From: Pseudomonas sp. PGPPP3
Lineage (GTDB): Bacteria > Pseudomonadota > Gammaproteobacteria > Pseudomonadales > Pseudomonadaceae
Length of the DNA stretch: 14,597 bases
Assembly (NCBI GenBank): GCA_002256055.1
Contig: NKIE01000022.1
Span: 1-14,597, forward strand
Direction: 5' to 3'
The translations under genes and the position numbers were made by a program. Positions 1 through 9,725 of this stretch are shown here, one piece after another (position 1 is the first letter of the stretch; every line of letters starts with the position of its first letter). Under the pieces are notes generated by a model. It was not told the DNA's origin, ran no database searches, and saw only the letters and a list, made by a program, of their open reading frames with translations.

Positions 1-3000
1 GCCAGAATTTGCGCAGGTAGTCGTCCAGGTTGTCCAGCAGGTTACGCCCCCACTCGCTGGCAGTCTCGGCCACATACTCGGCGAGCACGCGCTGCAGATG
101 GCTGCGATAGGCTTCCATGGCCTCGTTATTGATCCGCTGGATTTCCACCAACTCGTGGTTCACACGGTCAACAAAGGTGTTGTCCAGATCCAGCACGTAG
201 GCAAAACCGCCGGTCATGCCCGAACCGAAGTTGTAGCCGGTCTTGCCTAGTACGCAGACGAAACCGCCGGTCATGTACTCGCAGCAGTGATCGCCAGTGC
301 CTTCCACCACGGTGTGAGCACCGGAGTTACGCACGGCAAAACGCTCACCGGCCGTACCAGCGGCAAACAGTTTGCCGCCCGTGGCGCCATACAGACAGGT
401 GTTGCCGATGATGGCACTGTCCTGGGTCTTGAACGGGCTGCCCGCAGGCGGCACAACCACCAGCTTACCGCCGGTCATGCCCTTACCGACGTAGTCGTTG
501 GCATCGCCTTCGAGGTACATATTCAGGCCGCCAGCGTTCCATACGCCAAAGCTCTGACCGGCCGAACCTTTGAAGCGGAAGGTGATCGGCGCCTTGGCCA
601 TACCCTGGTTGCCGTGAGCACGGGCAATTTCACCCGAAATCCGCGCACCAATGGAACGGTCACAGTTGCAGATATCCAGAGCGAACTCGGCACCGCTCTT
701 GTCAGCGATGGCCGCACTGGCCAGCTCAACCATCTTCTCGGCCAGCAAGCCTTTATCGAACGGCGGGTTGCGCTCAACACCACAGAACTGCGGCTTGTCG
801 GCTGGAATGTGGTCGCTGCCCAACAGCGGGCTGAGGTCCAGGTGCTGCTGCTTGGCGGTTTCACCTGGCAGCATGTCGAGCAGATCGGTGCGGCCGATCA
901 GCTCTTCCAGGCTACGCACGCCCAGCTTGGCCAGCCACTCGCGGGTTTCTTCGGCGACGAAGGTGAAGAAGTTCATCACCATTTCGACGGTGCCGATGAA
1001 GTGATCCTTGCGCAGTTTTTCGTTCTGCGTGGCTACACCGGTCGCACAGTTGTTCAGGTGGCAGATGCGCAGGAACTTGCAACCCAGGGCGATCATTGGC
1101 GCGGTGCCGAAGCCGAAGCTCTCGGCGCCGAGGATCGCAGCCTTGACCACATCCAGGCCGGTTTTCAGGCCGCCGTCAGTCTGCACCCGGACCTTGCCAA
1201 TCGAGTAGATGTCGTGGTGCGGCGGCGGCGAAATCAGGGTCACGCCCGGCACGGCATAACGCAGACGCGCAATCAGGCCGTTGACCTTGCCACCGGGTAA
1301 CTGACCACCTTCGCCAGGCTTGGCGCCTTGGGCGACTTTGATCTGCAGCACTTCGGCATTCACCAGGTACTCCGGCGTAACACCGAAACGGCCGGTAGCC
1401 ACTTGCTTGATCTTCGAGCTCTTTACCGTACCGTAACGGGCCGGATCTTCGCCGCCTTCACCGGAGTTGGAGCGTGCACCCAGACGGTTCATCGCCTCGG
1501 CAATGGCTTCGTGGGCTTCCGGCGACAAGGCACCGAGGGAAATACCAGCGGAGTCGAAGCGCTTGAGGATCATCTCCAGCGGCTCGACCTGATCCAGCGC
1601 CAGCGGCTGTTCGGCCAGCTTGACCTGCAACAGGTCGCGGATCATCGACACCGGACGGGTGTCGACCAGCGTGGTGTATTCCTTGAACTTCTCGTAGCTG
1701 CCCTGCTGCACAGCGGCCTGAAGGGTGTTGACCACGTCCGGGTTGTAGGCGTGGTACTCGCCACCGTAAACAAACTTGAGCAAACCACCCTGCTGGATCG
1801 GCTTGCGGTTGTTCCAAGCTTCGGCGGCCAGCAGCTTCTGCTCGGCTTCGATATCGACGAAACGCGCACCCTTGATGCGGCTAGCCACACCACGGAAGCT
1901 CAGCTCGACCACCTCGTCGGCCAGGCCCACGGCTTCGAACAACTGCGCACCGCGGTACGAAGCGATGGTAGAGATGCCCATCTTCGACAGGATCTTCAGC
2001 AGGCCCTTGGAAATGCCTTTGCGGTAGTGCTTGAACACTTCATCCAGATCGCCCAGCACTTCGCCGGTGCGAATCAGGTCGGCCAGTACTTCGTAGGCCA
2101 GGAACGGGTACACGGCAGAAGCACCGAAACCCACCAGCACGGCGAAGTGATGCGGATCGCGAGCGGTGGCTGTTTCTACCAGGATGTTGCAGTCGCAACG
2201 CAGGCCTTTCTCGGTCAGGCGATGGTGCACGGCACCGGTCACCAGCGAGGCGTGGGCCGGCAGGGTGCCTGGGGCAATGTGGCGATCGGTCAGAACCAGC
2301 AAGGCCTTTCCGGCGCGCACAGCCTCTTCAGCCTGATCAGCCATAGCACGTACGGCCGCTTCCAGGCCCAGGGTTTCGTCGTAGTTCATGTCGATGACAT
2401 GACGCTCGAAGCCTGGCTCGGCGAGGTTCATCAGCGCGCGCCACTTGGCCGGCGAAATCACCGGCGAGGTGAGGATCACGCGGCTGGCGTGGGCTGGCGA
2501 CTCTTCGAAGATATTGCGCTCAGCACCCAGGCAGATTTCCAACGACATCACGATCGCTTCACGCAGCGGGTCGATCGGTGGGTTGGTGACCTGGGCAAAT
2601 TGCTGACGGAAATAGTCGAACGTCGAGCGCACGCGCTGCGACAGCACGGCCATCGGCGTGTCATCGCCCATCGAGCCAACGGCTTCCTGGCCCTGCTCGG
2701 CCAATGGCCGCAGCACCTGATCACGCTCTTCGAAGGTGACCTGGAACATCTTCATGAAGTGCTTGAGCTGGTCAGCATCGTAGCTGGCCACGCCTTGATC
2801 GTCGTCCAGCGACGCCTGAATGCGCACCGCGCCCTGACGCAGCCACTGCTTGTAGGGGTGGCGCGATTTCAGACGGTTGTCGATGTCTTCAGTGCTCAAC
2901 ACCTGACCGGTTTCGGTATCCACGGCGAGGATCTGCCCAGGACCCACGCGGCCTTTAGCCAGCACGTCTTCAGGCTGGTAGTTCCACACGCCGATTTCCG

Positions 3001-4126
3001 AGGCGAGGGTGATGTAGCCATTTTTGGTGGTGACCCAGCGCGCCGGGCGCAGACCGTTACGGTCGAGCAGGCACACCGCGTAGCGACCATCGGTCAATAC
3101 CACGCCGGCCGGACCATCCCACGGCTCCATGTGCATGGAGTTGTACTCATAGAACGCGCGCAGATCGGCGTCCATGGTCTCAACGTTCTGCCAGGCTGGC
3201 GGAATGATCATGCGCACGCCACGGAACAGGTCCATGCCGCCGGTGACCATCAATTCCAGCATGTTGTCCATGCTCGAGGAGTCGGAACCCACGCGATTGA
3301 CCAGCGGGCCCAAATCATCAAGGTCCGGCAGCTGGTCGTTGGCAAACTTGGTACGCCGAGCTTGAGCCCAGTTACGGTTGCCGGTGATGGTGTTGATTTC
3401 ACCGTTGTGCGCCAGGAAGCGGAATGGCTGAGCCAACGGCCACTTCGGCAGGGTGTTGGTGGAGAAGCGCTGGTGGAACACGCAGATCGCGGTTTGCAGG
3501 CGCTCGTCACCCAGGTCCGGGTAGAACTGCTGCAAGTCCGCCGGCATCATCAAACCTTTGTAGATGATGGTCTTCGACGAGAAGCTGCAGATGTAATGCT
3601 CGGTGTCGGCTGCGTTGGCCACCGAAGAGCGACGACGGGCACTGAACAGCTTGATGGCAAAATCCTGGTCGCCCAAGCCTTCACCACCGATGAACACTTG
3701 CTCAATCTGCGGCAGACGCTCCAGCGCCAGACGGCCGAGCACGCTGGTATCCACTGGCACTTTGCGCCAGCCGATCAGCTGCAAGCCGGCAGCGAGGATT
3801 TCGCGGTTCATATTCTCGCGGGCGGCGTTGGCTTTGGCCTCATCCTGATTGAGGAAGACCATGCCGACGGCATACTGCGCCGGCAATTCGACCGCGAACG
3901 CCTGCTGTGCCGTAGCACGCAAGAACACATCAGGCTTCTGCATCAGCAGCCCGCAGCCGTCACCTGTCTTACCGTCGGCGTTGATACCGCCACGGTGGGT
4001 CATGCAGGTCAGGGCTTCAATGGCTGTCTGCAGCAGGTGATGGCTTGCCTCGCCCTGCATATGGGCAATCAGGCCGAAGCCGCAGTTATCCTTGAACTCA
4101 TCAGGATGGTACAGACCTGCTTTCAT
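1..4126 (-). CDS. gltB: Glutamate synthase (NADPH) large subunit, 3' end outside window
   Basis: The large subunit of GOGAT transfers the amide nitrogen of glutamine to 2-oxoglutarate, giving two glutamates, with electrons from NADPH via the GltD subunit (expected just beyond the left edge). It is cytoplasmic. The window holds 1375 codons with no frameshift; the C-terminal tail after a Leu-Arg-Lys-Phe-Trp stretch is cut off. The N-terminus carries a 14-residue propeptide ending Asp-Asn, then Cys15-Gly-Phe-Gly, the nucleophile of a class II glutaminase. The glutaminase motif RFSTNT...[14 protein letters not shown] lies at about residues 220-246. The FMN domain shows [14 protein letters not shown] (880-893) and [10 protein letters not shown] (938-947). 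A C-x5-C-x4-C motif at Cys1016, Cys1022 and Cys1027 would hold the [3Fe-4S] cluster. The GXGXG beta-helix domain starts near 1165. Start at 4126 is preferred over an in-frame ATG at 4132 because GGTGAG lies 7 bases before it. Confidence 0.97.
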   Translation of the reverse strand, partial: MKAGLYHPDEFKDNCGFGLIAHMQGEASHHLLQTAIEALTCMTHRGGINADGKTGDGCGLLMQKPDVFLRATAQQAFAVELPAQYAVGMVFLNQDEAKANAARENMNREILAAGLQLIGWRKVPVDTSVLGRLALERLPQIEQVFIGGEGLGDQDFAIKLFSARRRSSVANAADTEHYICSFSSKTIIYKGLMMPADLQQFYPDLGDERLQTAICVFHQRFSTNTLPKWPLAQPFRFLAHNGEINTITGNRNWAQARRTKFANDQLPDLDDLGPLVNRVGSDSSSMDNMLELMVTGGMDLFRGVRMIIPPAWQNVETMDADLRAFYEYNSMHMEPWDGPAGVVLTDGRYAVCLLDRNGLRPARWVTTKNGYITLASEIGVWNYQPEDVLAKGRVGPGQILAVDTETGQVLSTEDIDNRLKSRHPYKQWLRQGAVRIQASLDDDQGVASYDADQLKHFMKMFQVTFEERDQVLRPLAEQGQEAVGSMGDDTPMAVLSQRVRSTFDYFRQQFAQVTNPPIDPLREAIVMSLEICLGAERNIFEESPAHASRVILTSPVISPAKWRALMNLAEPGFERHVIDMNYDETLGLEAAVRAMADQAEEAVRAGKALLVLTDRHIAPGTLPAHASLVTGAVHHRLTEKGLRCDCNILVETATARDPHHFAVLVGFGASAVYPFLAYEVLADLIRTGEVLGDLDEVFKHYRKGISKGLLKILSKMGISTIASYRGAQLFEAVGLADEVVELSFRGVASRIKGARFVDIEAEQKLLAAEAWNNRKPIQQGGLLKFVYGGEYHAYNPDVVNTLQAAVQQGSYEKFKEYTTLVDTRPVSMIRDLLQVKLAEQPLALDQVEPLEMILKRFDSAGISLGALSPEAHEAIAEAMNRLGARSNSGEGGEDPARYGTVKSSKIKQVATGRFGVTPEYLVNAEVLQIKVAQGAKPGEGGQLPGGKVNGLIARLRYAVPGVTLISPPPHHDIYSIGKVRVQTDGGLKTGLDVVKAAILGAESFGFGTAPMIALGCKFLRICHLNNCATGVATQNEKLRKDHFIGTVEMVMNFFTFVAEETREWLAKLGVRSLEELIGRTDLLDMLPGETAKQQHLDLSPLLGSDHIPADKPQFCGVERNPPFDKGLLAEKMVELASAAIADKSGAEFALDICNCDRSIGARISGEIARAHGNQGMAKAPITFRFKGSAGQSFGVWNAGGLNMYLEGDANDYVGKGMTGGKLVVVPPAGSPFKTQDSAIIGNTCLYGATGGKLFAAGTAGERFAVRNSGAHTVVEGTGDHCCEYMTGGFVCVLGKTGYNFGSGMTGGFAYVLDLDNTFVDRVNHELVEIQRINNEAMEAYRSHLQRVLAEYVAETASEWGRNLLDNLDDYLRKFW

Positions 4127-4133
4127 AGACATT

Positions 4134-4139
4134 CTCACC
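4134..4139 (-). promoter_or_regulatory. Ribosome binding site that decides the gltB start
   Basis: The minus strand reads GGTGAG, then A, ATG (4132), TCT, ATG (4126). The two ATGs are in frame. Only the second lies at a normal distance (7 bases) from the GGTGAG element; the first would have a spacer of one base. The second start also gives the familiar MKAGLY... N-terminus of the Pseudomonas protein, as I remember it. Confidence 0.6.
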
Positions 4140-4217
4140 AGACAAACTTGTACTAAATCAAGCACTTACCATGCGCGCAGGTCAATGCGCCAGCTTTGCG
4201 CAGGCAAAAGGGAGGTC

Positions 4218-4246
4218 ATTGTACACATCCACCCTAGGGGTCACAA
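4218..4246 (-). promoter_or_regulatory. Candidate sigma70 promoter of gltB
   Basis: On the minus strand TTGTGA (plus 4241-4246) is followed after exactly 17 bases by TACAAT (plus 4218-4223). The -35 matches the TTGACA consensus at 4 of 6 positions and the -10 matches TATAAT at 5 of 6. Transcription would start near 4211, leaving a leader of about 85 bases before the ATG at 4126. The spacer contains an 8-base palindrome, CCCTAGGG (4232-4239). A second TTGACC (plus 4180-4185) lies nearer the gene but has no convincing -10. This is prediction from spacing and consensus only. Confidence 0.5.
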
Positions 4247-4332
4247 ATCGACATGGCGAAGCTTTGCACGCTTATGTCGCCTTGCAGAAGGAAACGACCA
4301 GCGAGCCATGTTAGCGACTCACCAGTCAGCCA

Positions 4333-4349
4333 GCGAACCCTTGGTTCGC
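4333..4349 (-). terminator. Short perfect hairpin after the damX-like gene, possible weak terminator
   Basis: A 7-bp perfect inverted repeat, GCGAACC / GGTTCGC with a 3-base loop, begins 16 bases after the stop codon of the damX-like gene. Its position suits transcript termination or 3'-end protection. No run of U follows the stem in the minus-strand transcript, so it is not a classical Rho-independent terminator, and read-through into gltB cannot be excluded. Confidence 0.3.
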
Positions 4350-4365
4350 CAGCCAGATATGCCGG

Positions 4366-5961
4366 CTACTTCATTTCCTGCCGCACACTGGCAATGGTAC
4401 GCGGCCACGGCTTAGCAGCCTGCACTTTGGCCGGCAAAGCCTTAATCGACGCCTGAGCAGCTGCACGAGTGGCAAAACTGCCATAGGTCACCACATACAG
4501 CGGCTTACCCTGCAGAACCTTCTTGAAGTAGTGGTATTCGCTGCCGTACTGGCGCACAAACGACTGGGCATTGGCCTCAACACCTGTCCCCAGCACCTGA
4601 ACCACATAGCGACTGGATGCTTGAGCGGCATACCAACCCGAACCCGCTACCGGCTTGGCAACCGGCGCCGGCGGCTTAACAGGCGCCTTGGCCACCGACT
4701 GAGGAGCTGGCTGCGGCTTCACTGCAGGAGCCACAGCCACTGCAGCCGGCTTTACCGGCACCGCAGCGGCGACCGGAGCAACAGTTGGCACAGCCGATAA
4801 AGCAGGCTTGGCCGGCTCAACCACCGGCGTAGCAACTGGGGCAACGACAGAGGCTGGCGCAATCGCCGGCAAGGAGTCCAACGCTCCGCCATCTTCACTC
4901 TCTGCCAGCCCTGCAGCCTGTGCCAGCGGCTCACGAATGACCGGCTGCGCCTCACCCACCAACGGCAACGGTAATGGCTGGCTTGAGCCAGCAAAATCAA
5001 TCTTCGGACCCGCAGCATCCGCCGCTACGTTTGGTGCCGCCGCCTCCACCGCAACAGGCTCTTGCCCCAACGGCAGTTGCGCGCTGATTGGCGCCACAGG
5101 CACGCTTTCGGTACGCTCTTGCATCATCCAGGCCGCCGCTACGCCGCCAGCCACCACCAGCAAGGCGACCAAATGCTTGACGGGTAATTTGAAGCCAAAA
5201 GACGAGTGCTTGTCCGCGCCGCGCTGCGCCAACATCGCGTCGATCAACGCCTCGCGAGCCAGCAGATTGATGGCGCCCGGCCAGCCTCCAGAAGCCAGAT
5301 GAATATCGGCGATCTGCTCAGCGGTGAACAACTCGATACCCTGCCCAGCACCTTCTAATCGTTGCGCCAGATACTCCTGAGTTTCAGCCTCATCGTAAGG
5401 CTGCAACTCAATGGCATGAAAACACTCAGCGCCATCCGCAAACAGCTCAAGACGAGCAATCAGGCTGTGCTCGGCAAACAGGAAGACATGCGCTCGCCCC
5501 TCGGCATTGCCGGCAGCCAACGCCAGCATCGCCTCCAAGCCCGCATCATCCAGCTGCTCGGCATCATCAACCAGCAGATAGACTTCCTGGCCGGTTGCGG
5601 TTAACTGAGCAACCCGCGACAGCACGGCACGCACATCAGCCTGGGGCACATTCAGACCCTGGCTCAGCAGACGCAACACCCCCCCAGCCTCGACCGCACC
5701 GCGCGCCGAGACCACCACACTCTGCACTGCCTGCTTATTAGTGCTGGCCACCAGTGCCTGGCGCAGCAGCGTCTTGCCGCTGCCCTTGGGACCGGTTACA
5801 GCTAACAACAGCTGACTGTAACGCGCCAAATGATGCAATTGGCCCAGCACTGGCTTGCGTTGCGCCGGGAAAAACTTGAACCCGGGCACCCGTGCAGCAA
5901 AGGGGTCATGGCTGAGTTGGTAATGGCCGAGGAAGGCCTCATCGGCATGCAAACTGGTCAT
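4366..5961 (-). CDS. DamX-like protein: ExeA-type ATPase domain joined to a SPOR domain
   Basis: The 531-residue protein has an N-terminal P-loop ATPase domain of the ExeA/AAA type, with Walker A GPKGSGKT at 57-64 and a Walker B-like LLVDDAE near 129-135. One membrane segment lies at about 263-280. A long Ala/Pro/Val-rich linker (about 285-440) leads to a C-terminal SPOR domain (about 443-527, with YVVQVLG and YVVTYGSF strands). The expected layout is ATPase in the cytoplasm and SPOR in the periplasm, where SPOR domains bind glycan strands without stem peptides at division septa. It occupies the position of E. coli damX next to aroB, and P. aeruginosa has a homologue (PA5037) in the same place. 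The ATG at 5961 was chosen because it lies 10 bases after the aroB stop; the frame stays open upstream to 6024 inside aroB, but that extension is not expected in the family. The exact role is unproven. Confidence 0.9.
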   Translation of the reverse strand: MTSLHADEAFLGHYQLSHDPFAARVPGFKFFPAQRKPVLGQLHHLARYSQLLLAVTGPKGSGKTLLRQALVASTNKQAVQSVVVSARGAVEAGGVLRLLSQGLNVPQADVRAVLSRVAQLTATGQEVYLLVDDAEQLDDAGLEAMLALAAGNAEGRAHVFLFAEHSLIARLELFADGAECFHAIELQPYDEAETQEYLAQRLEGAGQGIELFTAEQIADIHLASGGWPGAINLLAREALIDAMLAQRGADKHSSFGFKLPVKHLVALLVVAGGVAAAWMMQERTESVPVAPISAQLPLGQEPVAVEAAAPNVAADAAGPKIDFAGSSQPLPLPLVGEAQPVIREPLAQAAGLAESEDGGALDSLPAIAPASVVAPVATPVVEPAKPALSAVPTVAPVAAAVPVKPAAVAVAPAVKPQPAPQSVAKAPVKPPAPVAKPVAGSGWYAAQASSRYVVQVLGTGVEANAQSFVRQYGSEYHYFKKVLQGKPLYVVTYGSFATRAAAQASIKALPAKVQAAKPWPRTIASVRQEMK

Positions 5962-5971
5962 AGAGTTCTCA

Positions 5972-7075
5972 TCAATCGCTAAGCTGATTAACCAAGGCGC
6001 GGTAATCGGCGCGCAAGGTGGCATCTAAAATTTCGCGAGGAAACTCGCTGGTTACCACGGCCGCGCCAAGCCCCTTCAACAGCACCAAACGCAGGCGCCC
6101 ATCGAGCACTTTTTTATCAACCGCCATATGCTCGAGAAAATCATCTGGCGTCATTTCTTCCGGTGGAACTACCGGCAAACCAGCCTGCAGCAAGAGCCGA
6201 ACACCACGATCACGCTCAGCCGCTGTAATCCAGCCCAGGCGGCAGGACATCTCCAGCGCCATCACCGTACCAGCTGAAACCGCCTCGCCGTGCAACCACA
6301 CGCCATAACCCATATGGGTTTCGATCGCATGGCCAAAGGTGTGCCCGAGGTTCAGGGTCGCTCGCAAGCCTGATTCACGCTCATCCTGCCCGACAACATT
6401 CGCCTTAGCCGCGCAGGAACGCGCTACCGCCTCAGCCAAAAGCGCCTGATTGAGGCCGCGCAAGCCCGCCATATTGAGCTCAAGCCAACCCAGAAAAGGC
6501 TCATCACAAATCAAGCCGTACTTGATGACCTCAGCCAGACCTGCCGATAACTCCCGAGCAGGCAAGGTATTCAGACTGGATATATCAATGACCACCGCCT
6601 TGGGCTGATAGAACGCACCGACCATGTTCTTACCCAGCGGATGATTGATCCCTGTCTTGCCGCCAACGGATGAGTCAACCTGAGACAACAGTGTGGTCGG
6701 CACTTGAATAAAATCGACGCCTCGCTGGTAACAGGCCGCAGCAAAACCCGCCATATCACCGATGACCCCGCCACCCAGAGCAATAACCGTTGTCCGACGA
6801 TCATGACGCGCAGTCAGCAAGCCATCAAAAATCAGCTGCAAGGTTTCCCATGTCTTGAAGGCCTCACCATCAGGCAATATCACCGTGGCAACATCATGCC
6901 CCGATAGCGTTGCCAGCAGCGACTGCAAATACAGCGGCGCAATGGTTTCATTGGTAACAATCGCTACTTGCCGACCCGCGACATGCGGCTCAAACAAGCC
7001 AGCCTGAGCAAGCAAGCCCGCCCCGATATAGATGGGATAGCTACGCTCGGCGAGTTCAACCTGAAGTGTTTGCAT
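5972..7075 (-). CDS. aroB: 3-dehydroquinate synthase
   Basis: AroB converts DAHP to 3-dehydroquinate, the second step of the shikimate pathway, using NAD+ and a divalent metal (Zn2+ or Co2+). At 367 residues it has the normal family length. The NAD-binding loop GGGVIGD lies at 101-107 and the signature [19 protein letters not shown] at about 126-144. The metal ligands are visible as Glu182 (AEVIKYG), His245 (NLGHTFGHA) and His262 (LHGEAVS). Start at 7075 gives the expected MQTLQVEL N-terminus and has a G-rich GGGGG element about five bases upstream. The frame stays open to 7201 inside aroK, but that extension is not conserved. It follows aroK by 49 bases and precedes the damX-like gene by 10, so it is probably co-transcribed with both. 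Confidence 0.96.
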   Translation of the reverse strand: MQTLQVELAERSYPIYIGAGLLAQAGLFEPHVAGRQVAIVTNETIAPLYLQSLLATLSGHDVATVILPDGEAFKTWETLQLIFDGLLTARHDRRTTVIALGGGVIGDMAGFAAACYQRGVDFIQVPTTLLSQVDSSVGGKTGINHPLGKNMVGAFYQPKAVVIDISSLNTLPARELSAGLAEVIKYGLICDEPFLGWLELNMAGLRGLNQALLAEAVARSCAAKANVVGQDERESGLRATLNLGHTFGHAIETHMGYGVWLHGEAVSAGTVMALEMSCRLGWITAAERDRGVRLLLQAGLPVVPPEEMTPDDFLEHMAVDKKVLDGRLRLVLLKGLGAAVVTSEFPREILDATLRADYRALVNQLSD

Positions 7076-7124
7076 GAGGCCCCCATAGAAAAGGGCTCTA
7101 GGATAGCGCAGATCAGCCCGCGCT

Positions 7125-7643
7125 TTAACGGGGAGCGAGCGCTTCAAGGCGCTCAATGATCTCCAACACGACCATCCGTGGTGGACGCTCGTCAGTTTCA
7201 ATCACCACATCAGCAATTTCGCGATACAACGGGTCACGTATTGCCATTAACTCAGATAGCACACGTGCCGGATCTGCTGTACGCAACAGAGGACGATTGC
7301 GATCACGGGAGGTTCGATCAATTTGCTGCTCGACGGTCGCATGCAGGTAAACAACACGCCCACCTGCACGTAGCGCCCGACGATTTTCCTCTCGAAGAAC
7401 TGCCCCGCCACCGGTAGCAAGAACCAGCCCGTCAGCGGCACAAAGATCAACAATAACCGCCTGCTCGCGCTCACGAAATCCTTGCTCCCCCTCAACATCA
7501 AATATCCAGGGGATATCAGCACCGGTGCGCTGCTCGATTTCCTTATCGGAGTCCTTGAAGGGTAAGCGCAGCTCTTTGGCAAGCAAGCGCCCGATGGTGC
7601 TTTTACCAGCCCCCATCGGACCAACCAGAATCAAATTGCTCAC
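7125..7643 (-). CDS. aroK: Shikimate kinase I
   Basis: AroK phosphorylates shikimate to shikimate 3-phosphate with ATP. With the GTG start at 7643 the protein has 172 residues, the usual length. The P-loop GPMGAGKS is at 8-15. Shikimate-binding residues expected from the family are visible: Asp33 (DSDKE), Arg57 (FRERE), the Gly-Gly-Gly loop at 78-80 and Arg136 (RDPLYRE). The lid arginine Arg117 sits in [11 protein letters not shown] at 7643 is chosen because it gives [15 protein letters not shown], aligned with known AroK N-termini. A TTG at 7652 is in frame but overlaps the pilQ stop codon and adds three residues. The gene begins 5 bases after the pilQ stop, so translation is probably coupled to pilQ. 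Confidence 0.95.
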   Translation of the reverse strand: MSNLILVGPMGAGKSTIGRLLAKELRLPFKDSDKEIEQRTGADIPWIFDVEGEQGFREREQAVIVDLCAADGLVLATGGGAVLREENRRALRAGGRVVYLHATVEQQIDRTSRDRNRPLLRTADPARVLSELMAIRDPLYREIADVVIETDERPPRMVVLEIIERLEALAPR

Positions 7644-7648
7644 CAAGA

Positions 7649-9673
7649 TCAACGACCCACAGTTACAGCCTGGCCACTCATGATGCGCGGAGTGAGGAAC
7701 ACCAAGAGCTCGCTTTTCTTATCAGTCACAACATCACGACGAAATAGACGACCTAAATAAGGCAGATCACCAAGAAATGGAACCTTATCAACAGCCTTCG
7801 TTTGCGTATTAGAGAAAACCCCGCCGATTACAATGGTCTCACCATCAGCAACAAGAACCTTGGCATTAACTTCGTTCTTTTTGATCGGAGGCACACCGTT
7901 CAAAGCATTCGCAAAATCCGGCTCATCCTTATTAATTTTAACTTCCATAATAATGCGATTGTCCGGAGTAATTTGCGGAGTCACCTCAAGGGACAGCGCA
8001 GCTTCTTTAAACGAAGTACTGGTAGCACCACTAGAGCTAGCCTCCTGATAAGGAATCTCTGTACCTTTCAGAATTTTCGCCGTCTCTTTATCCGAGGTAA
8101 CCACCTTAGGCTGAGAAACCACCTCGCCATTACCGGTCTTCTCCATGGCCGAAAGCTCAAGATCTAAGATAGTGTTATCTGTAATAAACCCGATACCAAT
8201 GGATGACGTTTTGTTCTTAGTACCTAGATCAACATAAGTACCCCGCCCTGTAGCCCCACCCAAGGTGAAGTTACCAACACCCGTCGTAACCCCCTTCCAG
8301 TTGACACCCAGCTCTTTACTAAAGTCGACAGCAGCCTCGACTATCCGCGCCTCAATCATTACTTGACGAACAGCAATATCCAGCTGCGCGACAATACGGC
8401 GCAACTCATCAAGATTAGTCTGGGTTTGATACGCAATAATGCTGTTAGTGCGATCATCCACAGTTATCGAACCACGATCATCAGAAGGCACCTCAGTGCC
8501 AGCGACACTGGTCACCGACTGAAAAAGCTTGGCTATATCTGAAGCCTTTGCATAATTAACTTGAATTAACTCTCTACGCAGCGGCTCCAAGGCAGCAATT
8601 TGCTTTTGCGACTCAAGTTCCTGACGTTCACGGGCAGCAATTTCATCCGCTGGCGCGACCAGCAGCACATTACCGACTTTACGCTTATCTAACCCCTTGG
8701 TTTTCAACACCAAGTCCAGCGCCTGATCCCAAGGGACATTCTGCAAGCGCAAGGTGATATTGCCCTGAACGGTATCACTGGCAACCAAGTTAAGATCGGT
8801 AAAATCAGCAATCAGCTGCAACACTGAACGCACATCGATATCCTGAAAGTTCAGCGACAGCTTTTCACCGGTATAGGCAAACTTCTCAGCTTTACGTTTA
8901 TCTGCATCCTGTTGCGTCAATGGCTTGATGCTGACAGTCAGCTTGTTGTCTGTCTGATAAGCCATGTAATCATACAAGCCTGTTGGCTCAATACTGATAC
9001 TGGCCTTGTCACCCTGACTGACCGCACTCACAAATTGCACCGGAGTCGCGAAGTCCTTCACATCCAGGCGAACGCGCAGCGACTCAGGCAACTGAGTCTT
9101 GGCAAAATCCAAACGAATCTTTCCACCCTGATCCTGAATATCTGGGCTAACCGCGGCATCAGAAAGCTCAATAACCACATTACCGGCGCCTTGCTCACCT
9201 CGCTGAAAATCGATCCCTTTAATCGCTTTACCGGCAGCCACATAGGGCTTCACCAACGGTTTAACAGCCGCAACCGGACTCGCCGCACGCGCCGCACCGT
9301 CACCCACCACGACAAACAAGGCATTACCTTCGACTCGCGCACTGTAGGGTGCCAGGGTCGAGAGGTTGACGATCAAACGGGTACGGTCACCCGCCTCAAC
9401 CACTGTCACGCTACGCGCGTTACCAACACCCAACTCACGGTTTTTTGCACCCAGCTTGTTGACTACCCCTGGCAAGTCCAAAGCAATGCGCGCGGGCTGT
9501 TCGATTGTGTATCCGCGCGGAACCGTCACCGGCTCATCAAAGGTCAACTTAAGTTCGACTTTGTCGCCAGGTAGCGCAGCAACATCGAGGGATTGGAGAT
9601 CGGCCGCAAGGGACGCCTGCGACATCAGCGCGAGACAAAGAGAGATGCCAATAGGTGAAAGGCTGCTTTTCAT
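7649..9673 (-). CDS. pilQ: Type IV pilus secretin PilQ
   Basis: PilQ is the outer-membrane secretin that forms the gated pore for the type IVa pilus. From the ATG at 9673 it has 674 residues. A signal peptide spans residues 1-23, with Ser-Leu-Ala before the cut. Two AMIN domains that bind peptidoglycan follow (about 24-125 and 147-255), then the N0/STN-like domain (about 268-340), an N1/KH-like domain (about 367-435) and the secretin domain (about 437-664) with the signature [14 protein letters not shown] at 631-644. P. aeruginosa PilQ is longer (about 714 residues as I recall), and the difference lies partly in the early secretin domain. An alternative ATG at 9712 would add 13 residues (MNKNYRSAKRNQI) with a weak GGTGG element upstream; the chosen start gives a compact signal peptide. 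The assigned start is the least certain part. Confidence 0.95.
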   Translation of the reverse strand: MKSSLSPIGISLCLALMSQASLAADLQSLDVAALPGDKVELKLTFDEPVTVPRGYTIEQPARIALDLPGVVNKLGAKNRELGVGNARSVTVVEAGDRTRLIVNLSTLAPYSARVEGNALFVVVGDGAARAASPVAAVKPLVKPYVAAGKAIKGIDFQRGEQGAGNVVIELSDAAVSPDIQDQGGKIRLDFAKTQLPESLRVRLDVKDFATPVQFVSAVSQGDKASISIEPTGLYDYMAYQTDNKLTVSIKPLTQQDADKRKAEKFAYTGEKLSLNFQDIDVRSVLQLIADFTDLNLVASDTVQGNITLRLQNVPWDQALDLVLKTKGLDKRKVGNVLLVAPADEIAARERQELESQKQIAALEPLRRELIQVNYAKASDIAKLFQSVTSVAGTEVPSDDRGSITVDDRTNSIIAYQTQTNLDELRRIVAQLDIAVRQVMIEARIVEAAVDFSKELGVNWKGVTTGVGNFTLGGATGRGTYVDLGTKNKTSSIGIGFITDNTILDLELSAMEKTGNGEVVSQPKVVTSDKETAKILKGTEIPYQEASSSGATSTSFKEAALSLEVTPQITPDNRIIMEVKINKDEPDFANALNGVPPIKKNEVNAKVLVADGETIVIGGVFSNTQTKAVDKVPFLGDLPYLGRLFRRDVVTDKKSELLVFLTPRIMSGQAVTVGR

Positions 9674-9725
9674 TATTTGGTTCCGTTTTGCCGACCGGTA
9701 ATTTTTGTTCATAGTAACCCACCCA

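Noticed and set aside
1..4126. The possibility that gltB is internally deleted, because the Fe-S cysteines fall earlier than the numbering I recall for E. coli
   Set aside because: Codon-by-codon reading shows one uninterrupted frame with all glutaminase, FMN, Fe-S and GXGXG motifs in order; the offset probably comes mostly from different propeptides and insertions and from imperfect recall of numbering.
1328..4156. A 942-codon open frame on the plus strand, and another of 337 codons at 287-1300
   Set aside because: Both lie exactly codon-for-codon antisense to gltB. Its G/C-ending codons suppress stops in that frame. The translations resemble no family I know, while the minus-strand protein is complete glutamate synthase.
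5962..6024. An upstream extension of the damX-like gene into the end of aroB
   Set aside because: The frame is open to 6024 but the added residues overlap the conserved aroB C-terminus; the ATG at 5961 fits the family N-terminus MTSLHADEAF.
8912..9574. A 220-codon plus-strand open frame over pilQ
   Set aside because: It lies opposite the signal peptide and AMIN region of a clear pilQ, has no ribosome binding site or recognisable domain, and is best read as a shadow.
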